From: Mucilaginibacter sp.
Lineage (GTDB): Bacteria > Bacteroidota > Bacteroidia > Sphingobacteriales > Sphingobacteriaceae
Reading direction: 5' to 3'
DNA length: 19,561 nt
Assembly: GCA_028288315.1 (NCBI GenBank)
Contig: JAQBNY010000045.1
Span: 1-19,561 of the forward strand
Within the stretch, counting starts at the first letter, position 1; the number at the start of each line of letters is the position of its first letter. Of the stretch, positions 15,071 through 19,561 are shown one piece after another. Made by a program: the position numbers and the translations under genes. The notes under the pieces are model-generated. The model did no database searches and was not told the DNA's origin. It saw only the letters and a program-made list of their open reading frames with translations.

Positions 15071-16675
15071 ATGAATAAAATATTAAAATACACCGCAGTA
15101 ATGATTGCGGCACTGTTGATATGTTCGGGATGTAGAAAGGATTTTAATCAAACCAACACTAACCCGGCTACATACAACCAAAGTACTTTTGACCCTAATT
15201 TTGTATTAACCAGCGCACAGCTGGGTTATACCGGCAGTACCGATTTTAGCTTTGATACCTGGAGGGCCAACCTCATCTACTGCTCAACCATGATGCAGGG
15301 ATTCTCATCCGTTATAGGCTACTGGGCAGGCGATAAATATTTGCTTAACGCAGGTTACACAGCTGCTTACTGGGGCTCTTCGTCAAATACACCTACCGGC
15401 GGCGATGGTGCTTATCCTGAGCAGGTTAGGCCTATTGTTGATGTTATTCAATCTACCAATGGTAAAGCACAATACAAAAACCTGCACCAGATAGCCCGTA
15501 TTATGCGTGCCCTGATCTTTGAACGTATTACAGACCTTTATGGCGATGTACCTTATTCAGAGGCGGGTTTAGGTTTTTACGACAAAAACTTCTTCCCTAA
15601 ATATGATAAACAGCAGGACATTTATACAGATTTGCTGAAAGAAGTGAGTGAGGCTACCGCGGCTTTAGACCCCGCTGCTGATAAACCAACCGGCGATGTA
15701 ATGTACCACGGCGATATTGCTAAATGGCAGCGTTTTGGTAATACCTTGATGCTGCGTATTGCCATGCGCCTGAGTAAGGCTGACCCTACCACTGCTAAAA
15801 CTTACGCTACACAGGTAGTTGGTAAAACAATGATCAGTAATGATGATAATGCATACATTTTAGGTGATGCTACCGGAGGCCGTATAACCGTTAACCGCAA
15901 TAGCCAGATATTGCTAGGCGATGGCGGTCAGGAAAACTACTATGTGCGTTGGTCTAAGGCGTTTATTGATCAACTTAAAAGCACTAACGATCCTCGCTTA
16001 AGCGCTGTAGCCGTAACCTCTTTATATCTTAGTGATGCTACCAAAGTGCAAAACCCAGCTGCAAACTCAAGCGCAGCGGTACAAAAGGGTATGCCTAACG
16101 GTAAGGATTTCAGCGCAGTGCCAACGTTGTCAATAATGTCTGATCCAAGCTTTACCAGTTTTAACGATTATTCGTCTCCGGCACCTGCTTTAATTAAAAG
16201 AAACGGCCCTACGTTTGTACTAACTTATGCCGAATCTGAATTGTTACTGGCGGATGCAGCTGAACGATTTGGAATAGGAAGTGCAGCCATACATTATACA
16301 GCTGGTGTTAAGGCAGCTATTACCTACCTTTCGCAGTATGATGTTGCAGCTACCGTAAGCGATGCCGCCGCTGCTAGTTATGTAGCCGCACATCCATACG
16401 ATCCGGCCAATGGCCTTAACATGATTAACACGCAATATTGGTTATTAACCAATACAATGCTTGATTTTTATGAATCATGGGCTAATTGGCGCAGAACGGG
16501 TTATCCGGTACTAACTCCTGTAAACTATCCAGGAAATGCTACAGGCGCAACCATACCTCGCCGTTTCCCTTATCCTGTTTCAGAAGCTGGTACAAACACC
16601 ACAAATTACAATGCAGCACATAATTCAGTGCCGGGCGGTGATGTTTTAACCTCACGTGTTTGGTGGGATAAATAA
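15071..16675 (+). CDS. SusD/RagB-family nutrient-binding outer membrane lipoprotein (SusD-like_2)
   Basis: A 534-residue surface lipoprotein that caps the SusC channel and captures substrate. The signal peptide MNKILKYTAVMIAALLICSG ends in a lipobox with the acylated Cys at 21 (ICSGC-RKDF). RIMRALIFERITDLYGDVPY is the conserved TPR-type helix and turn of SusD proteins; KYDKQQDIYTDLLKEVSEA and WQRFGNTLMLRIAMRLSKAD are further family blocks. These sequences and the ending RRFPYPVSEAGTNTTNYNAA fit the SusD-like_2 branch. It lies 24 bases after susC, so the two are co-transcribed, and is closed by a strong terminator at 16704-16735. Confidence 0.94.
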   Translation: MNKILKYTAVMIAALLICSGCRKDFNQTNTNPATYNQSTFDPNFVLTSAQLGYTGSTDFSFDTWRANLIYCSTMMQGFSSVIGYWAGDKYLLNAGYTAAYWGSSSNTPTGGDGAYPEQVRPIVDVIQSTNGKAQYKNLHQIARIMRALIFERITDLYGDVPYSEAGLGFYDKNFFPKYDKQQDIYTDLLKEVSEATAALDPAADKPTGDVMYHGDIAKWQRFGNTLMLRIAMRLSKADPTTAKTYATQVVGKTMISNDDNAYILGDATGGRITVNRNSQILLGDGGQENYYVRWSKAFIDQLKSTNDPRLSAVAVTSLYLSDATKVQNPAANSSAAVQKGMPNGKDFSAVPTLSIMSDPSFTSFNDYSSPAPALIKRNGPTFVLTYAESELLLADAAERFGIGSAAIHYTAGVKAAITYLSQYDVAATVSDAAAASYVAAHPYDPANGLNMINTQYWLLTNTMLDFYESWANWRRTGYPVLTPVNYPGNATGATIPRRFPYPVSEAGTNTTNYNAAHNSVPGGDVLTSRVWWDK

Positions 16676-16703
16676 CATCTGATCAATCTTAAAAATATAA
16701 ATT

Positions 16704-16738
16704 AAAGTCCCGGGAAAATTATTTCCCGGGACTTTTTT
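16704..16738 (+). terminator. Rho-independent terminator of the susCD operon
   Basis: A 14-bp perfect stem (aaagtcccgggaaa, loop atta, then its complement) at 16704-16735 followed by further T. It begins 29 bases after the susD stop. The A and T flanks make it potentially bidirectional. Confidence 0.92.
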
Positions 16739-16781
16739 ATTATAGGCCCACAAGCTGAAATAGCTGTTTGTATTATTTTAT

Positions 16782-16789
16782 TACCTTTG
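16782..16789 (+). promoter_or_regulatory. -7 promoter element for the ABC-F gene
   Basis: TACCTTTG matches TAnnTTTG exactly. A TTTG at 16767-16770 is only 11 bases upstream, shorter than the usual spacing of about 19-21, so the -33 box is uncertain. It would give a leader of about 100 bases. Confidence 0.4.
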
Positions 16790-16857
16790 CCCACGTAATT
16801 AAAACGCCCCCTTTATGTAATAAATAATTTCTTTCAGGAAAATAAACAGGACCAAAT

Positions 16858-16894
16858 AGAAGGCCCTTGTAATTATTCACCCTTTAAAGAAGGA
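16858..16894 (+). promoter_or_regulatory. ABC-F leader with duplicated AGAAGG and CCCTT segments around the ribosome site
   Basis: The real Shine-Dalgarno AGAAGGA (16888-16894) is unusually strong for this phylum and lies 4 bases before the ATG. AGAAGG also occurs at 16858-16863, and CCCTT occurs at 16864-16868 and 16880-16884, so the ribosome site could be paired or freed by alternative short stems. A start-stop ATG-TAA lies at 16815-16820. ABC-F resistance genes are often controlled by leader attenuation (family knowledge), but these stems are only 4-5 bp. Confidence 0.3.
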
Positions 16895-16898
16895 AATT

Positions 16899-18380
16899 AT
16901 GCTTATTCTACAAGACGTTACATACATACATCCCAATAGAGATTTATTGTTTGCCGATATAAATCTCATCATCAATAAACAAGAAAAAATTGCCTTGATA
17001 GGCAATAATGGAGTGGGGAAATCAACCCTTCTGAAAATTTTAGCCGGAAGTTTACATCCTACAAACGGACTTGTAAAAGCTGGTTCAAAGCCTTACTATG
17101 TGGCGCAGATTTTTGGCCAGTACAATAATTATAGTATTGCTCAAGCTCTTCAGATTGAGGATAAACTAAACGCATTAAAAGAAATTCTGGACGGGAATGT
17201 TACCGATGAAAATATGACATTGCTTGATAATGACTGGGCAATTGAAGAACGGTGCAAGGAAGCCTTTATGCATTGGAAGCTTGAGGAATTGGACCTGTCT
17301 CAAAAAATGGAAACCCTTAGCGGCGGACAAAAAACAAAGGTTTTTCTTGCAGGAATAAGCATACACCGGTCCGAAATAGTTTTGTTAGATGAGCCAAGCA
17401 ATCATTTAGATCAATTCAGCAGAAGCATTCTTTACAATTATATAAAGGTTACAACAAATACTTTAATGGTGGTTAGCCACGACAGGGCTTTATTGAATCT
17501 GCTTAATACCGTTTGCGAATTCAATAAACGTGGTATAACAATTTATGGCGGTAATTATGATTTTTATGCAGAACAGAAAATTATTGAAAGCGATGCTTTG
17601 AATCAGGATTTGAAGAGCAAAGAAAAAGCACTCCGTAAAGCAAAAGAAACGGAAAGAGAATCTTTGGAACGGCAACAAAAATTGGATGCCCGTGGAAAGA
17701 AAAAACAAGAGAAAGCGGGAGTTCCTACCATTTTAATGAAAACGCTTAAAAACAATGCCGAGAAAAGCACTTCGCGTATGAAGGGTGTTCATGCCGAAAA
17801 AGTAGGCGCCATTTCGCTGGAGCTAAATCAGTTGCGCAAAGAATTGCCTGATGTGGACAAAATGAAGATGGATTTTGATAATTCTGCACTTCATAAAGGG
17901 AAGATCTTGATTACCGCAAAGGATGTTAATTTTGGATACGGCGACCAATTGCTTTGGAAACAGGCCTTAAACTTTCAAATTACGAGTGGTGAACGTATTG
18001 TTGTTAAAGGGTTAAACGGATCTGGCAAAACAACGTTAATAAAAATGATTTTAGGCGAACTTGAACCCCGGTCCGGAACAATTGACAGATCTGGTGTTAA
18101 GGCTATTTACATTGATCAGGATTACTCATTAATAGATAACAAGCTTAGCGTTTATGAACAGGCGCAACAGTATAATTCAGGGGTATTGCAGGAACATGAT
18201 ATAAAGATTCGCTTAAACAGGTTTTTGTTTACAAAAGAATATTGGGATAAACCGTGTAAGGCGCTTAGCGGTGGAGAGAAAATGCGATTAATGCTTTGTT
18301 CATTAACAATAAGCAACCAAGCCCCGGATATAATTGTATTAGATGAACCCACAAATAACCTTGACATTCAAAACATCTAA
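16899..18380 (+). CDS. ABC-F family ATPase, truncated by an in-frame TAA
   Basis: A soluble twin-ABC ATPase of the ABC-F (ribosome-acting) family without membrane segments. NBD1: Walker A GNNGVGKST (35-43), signature LSGGQ (140-144), Walker B IVLLDEPSNHLD with D164-E165, His switch SHD at H194. The linker is charged (KEKALRKAKETERESLERQQ). NBD2: Walker A GLNGSGKTT (371-379), signature LSGGEK (456-461), Walker B IIVLDEPTNNLD with D482-E483. The frame then hits TAA at codon 494, 11 codons after the Walker B pair. The next 35 codons in the same frame supply the missing end, so the intact protein would be about 529 residues. Without the second His switch it is probably inactive, unless the stop is read through or is a sequencing error. 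Members protect ribosomes from antibiotics or aid translation; which applies here is unknown. Confidence 0.9.
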   Translation: MLILQDVTYIHPNRDLLFADINLIINKQEKIALIGNNGVGKSTLLKILAGSLHPTNGLVKAGSKPYYVAQIFGQYNNYSIAQALQIEDKLNALKEILDGNVTDENMTLLDNDWAIEERCKEAFMHWKLEELDLSQKMETLSGGQKTKVFLAGISIHRSEIVLLDEPSNHLDQFSRSILYNYIKVTTNTLMVVSHDRALLNLLNTVCEFNKRGITIYGGNYDFYAEQKIIESDALNQDLKSKEKALRKAKETERESLERQQKLDARGKKKQEKAGVPTILMKTLKNNAEKSTSRMKGVHAEKVGAISLELNQLRKELPDVDKMKMDFDNSALHKGKILITAKDVNFGYGDQLLWKQALNFQITSGERIVVKGLNGSGKTTLIKMILGELEPRSGTIDRSGVKAIYIDQDYSLIDNKLSVYEQAQQYNSGVLQEHDIKIRLNRFLFTKEYWDKPCKALSGGEKMRLMLCSLTISNQAPDIIVLDEPTNNLDIQNI

Positions 18381-18488
18381 ATTTTAACAACGGCAATTAA
18401 TCAATATAAAGGAACGCTCATAGTTGTATCTCACGATGAATATTTTTTGAAACAGATAAATGTGGAACATTCGATTATTATGGAGTAA
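18381..18488 (+). pseudogene. Detached C-terminal end of the ABC-F gene
   Basis: Directly after the TAA, in the same frame, the DNA reads ILTTAINQYKGTLIVVSHDE, then YFLKQINVEHSIIME and TAA. This is the expected ending of NBD2: the strand after the D-loop, the His switch (VVSHDEYFL) and the final strand. One base change at the stop codon (for example GAA or CAA to TAA) explains the break. No ribosome site precedes it. Confidence 0.85.
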
Positions 18489-18596
18489 TTACAGCTTTGT
18501 ATTAGCAATGAAGCCGGTAAAGATATATGTGTTATACCTTGAAAAATTGGTTCTATAAGCCGGGTTTTTGGAATTTACCGCATTAATTTTCTACGC
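18489..18596. other. Spacer with no recognised feature
   Basis: AT-rich spacer between the ABC-F remnant and the small unit at 18597. No hairpin or frame worth calling. Confidence 0.4.
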
Positions 18597-18604
18597 TATC
18601 TTTG
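18597..18604 (+). promoter_or_regulatory. -7 promoter element of a small transcript
   Basis: TATCTTTG matches TAnnTTTG exactly. The nearest upstream TTTG (18567-18570) is 26 bases away, longer than usual. Transcription would begin close to 18610, next to ATG 18609 and before ATG 18624, so the message would have almost no leader. Confidence 0.4.
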
Positions 18605-18623
18605 AGACATGATAGCACCCGAA

Positions 18624-18716
18624 ATGAAAAGAAAAGATTCAAATGAACTGCTAAAAGGCAGGCTTTTACACCTTTATTGGCAATTTTACCAATTATTATA
18701 TATCCTTTATAAATAA
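18624..18716 (+). CDS. Possible small ORF, basic-hydrophobic 30-residue peptide
   Basis: From ATG 18624 the frame reads MKRKDSNELLKGRLLHLYWQ, then FYQLLYILYK and TAA; an in-frame ATG at 18609 would give 35 residues. The N-terminal part is charged and the last 17 residues are aromatic and hydrophobic (LLHLYWQFYQLLYILY), which could insert in or lie on a membrane. A -7 motif lies just upstream and a terminator starts at the stop codon, so the unit is about the size of a small RNA or small-protein gene. I recognise no family. It could also be a non-coding RNA, or chance. Confidence 0.35.
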   Translation: MKRKDSNELLKGRLLHLYWQFYQLLYILYK

Positions 18717-18744
18717 AAAAACCACCGTTTTTCGGTGGTTTTTT
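18716..18744. terminator. Bidirectional terminator between the small unit and the YceI gene
   Basis: A 12-bp stem: A run plus ccaccg (18716-18727), loop ttttt, then cggtgg plus T run (18733-18744). The A and T flanks allow use from either side: by the small unit on the plus strand and by the YceI gene, whose stop lies 38 bases away, on the minus strand. Confidence 0.9.
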
Positions 18745-18782
18745 ACTTCTCATTAGGTAGATGCTGTTAGCAGGGTAATTTT

Positions 18783-19316
18783 TTAAACTTCTTCTGTGAG
18801 TTGAATATTTGCACTTAACTTAATGTTTTCGCCAAGTGCAAGGCCGCCACTTTCAGTTAAGGCACTGTAAATAAGGCCAAATTCTTTTCTGTTGATAGTG
18901 CCGGTAACTTCAAAGCCAATTTTGGTATTTCCGTTAAAATCTTTAGCAATGCCTCCAAGCTCTGCCTCTAATTCTACAGACTTAGTTATGCCTTTTATAG
19001 TTAAATCGCCTTCCAATTTATACTTGTCAGCTTTTACCTTTACAAAGGATGTGGATTGAAAAGAAATATGCGGATGATTTTCCACATCAAAGAATTCGGC
19101 AGATTTAAGATGTTCGTCGCGCGAAGCCTGATTGGTATCTATACTGCTTACATCTACCGAAAAATGTATCTCAGCATATTCTAAATTATCTTCCTTGCTG
19201 GTTGCGCCACCATGAAAATTTTTGAAGAATCCGGTAACTGTAGAAATTACAAGATGTTTAACTTTAAATTGCACTTCCGAATGCAGGGGATCTACGATCC
19301 ATTTTTTTGCTCCCAT
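18783..19316 (-). CDS. YceI-family lipocalin-like protein
   Basis: A 177-residue YceI-domain protein, an eight-stranded antiparallel barrel that binds long isoprenoid-type lipids in characterised members (family knowledge); the ligand here is unknown. The frame is open to ATG 19367, but the domain begins at once after MGAKKWIVDPLHSEVQFKVK, so ATG 19316 is preferred. That form lacks a signal peptide, suggesting a cytoplasmic protein, as in many Bacteroidota homologues. Family blocks: HLVISTVTGFFKNFHG, IDTNQASRDEHLKSAEFFDV, LEGDLTIKGITKSVELEAEL and FEVTGTINRKEFGL. The preceding gene on the same strand is an AraC-type regulator, 143 bases upstream, which may control it (inference). Confidence 0.92.
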   Translation of the reverse strand: MGAKKWIVDPLHSEVQFKVKHLVISTVTGFFKNFHGGATSKEDNLEYAEIHFSVDVSSIDTNQASRDEHLKSAEFFDVENHPHISFQSTSFVKVKADKYKLEGDLTIKGITKSVELEAELGGIAKDFNGNTKIGFEVTGTINRKEFGLIYSALTESGGLALGENIKLSANIQLTEEV

Positions 19317-19459
19317 TTTTTTATAGTTAGAGTTTTTTGCTAATAAATAACAGCTCGGCACATTCATGTGCTATGCTGTTTCATTAATTAAATGAAAAGC
19401 AAAATTCTTGTTTAATCCATCTAAAGGCAATGCCATTATTCGTGTAAAAAGAACCACAA

Positions 19460-19561
19460 TTACTGTTTATTTTTAAACGATGATGGATTGAGGCCGGCGT
19501 AGTGCTTAAAAAAGCGACTGAAGTGAGAACTGGTATCAAATCCTAATTGATCAGATATTTC
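19460..19561 (-). CDS. AraC-family regulator, C-terminal end only (cut by window edge)
   Basis: The last 33 codons of a gene entering from the right edge. They read EISDQLGFDTSSHFSRFFKH, then YAGLNPSSFKNKQ and TAA. This is the second HTH of an AraC/XylS DNA-binding domain (I-S-x-x-L-G-F-D-x-S-S-H-F-S-R-x-F-K) and the usual G-x-x-P-S-x-F end. It has the same strand as the YceI gene that follows it. Confidence 0.88.
   Translation of the reverse strand, partial: EISDQLGFDTSSHFSRFFKHYAGLNPSSFKNKQ

Noticed and set aside
19317..19367. Longer N-terminus for the YceI protein from ATG 19367
   Set aside because: The added residues do not form a signal peptide, and the YceI domain begins directly after ATG 19316.
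1..19561. CRISPR array, tRNA or rRNA genes
   Set aside because: No regularly spaced direct repeats, no cloverleaf-like tRNA pattern and no rRNA-like segment were noticed on either strand.

Overview
The window looks like the chromosome of a Bacteroidota member, most likely Sphingobacteriaceae (Mucilaginibacter/Pedobacter-like). The evidence is a complete ECF sigma / FecR anti-sigma / SusC / SusD locus, a GH71/99-like secreted enzyme, AraC regulators of the Bacteroidota type, weak or absent Shine-Dalgarno sites at most genes, and -7 elements of the Bacteroidota form TAnnTTTG. There is no tRNA, rRNA, CRISPR array or recognisable insertion sequence.

Layout. (1) 1-1281: the 3' part of a secreted GH71/99-like protein. 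Its signal peptide runs off the left edge, and it is closed by a perfect-palindrome terminator. (2) 1642-5548: a compact glycerol operon, glpD-glpK-glpF, for uptake, phosphorylation and oxidation of glycerol to dihydroxyacetone phosphate. (3) 5570-8624, minus strand: a cupin-aldo/keto reductase operon and a complete AraC regulator, with gene fragments between and around them. The fragments are a 42-codon stub of an NAD(P)-binding SDR/NmrA-like gene, a middle piece of a second AraC-type regulator, a C-terminal piece of an unidentified protein, and a 44-codon signal-peptide piece. (4) 8683-9618, minus: a class I SAM methyltransferase with a long helical N-terminus and a DOT1-like motif I. (5) 9840-16675: ECF sigma factor, FecR anti-sigma factor, SusC/RagA TonB-dependent transporter and SusD-like_2 lipoprotein, ending in a strong terminator. 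The 139 bases between fecR and susC hold four inverted repeats. (6) 16899-18488: an ABC-F ATPase gene split by an in-frame TAA. The last 35 codons, including the second His switch, remain readable in the same frame after the stop. (7) 18597-18744: a tiny unit with a -7 motif, a 30-35 codon ORF and a bidirectional terminator. (8) 18783-19561, minus: a YceI-family protein and the C-terminal end of an AraC regulator that continues past the right edge.

How the parts work together. The glp genes form one pathway. The sigma/anti-sigma/SusCD set is a self-contained cell-surface-signalling and uptake system whose substrate cannot be told, because no degradative enzyme is attached to it. I do not see a clear new multi-gene system. 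The most notable signal is gene decay: at least four gene remnants that standard callers would miss, plus a nonsense-split ABC-F gene. Other points worth checking are the small ORF unit at 18.6 kb and the palindrome-rich susC leader.
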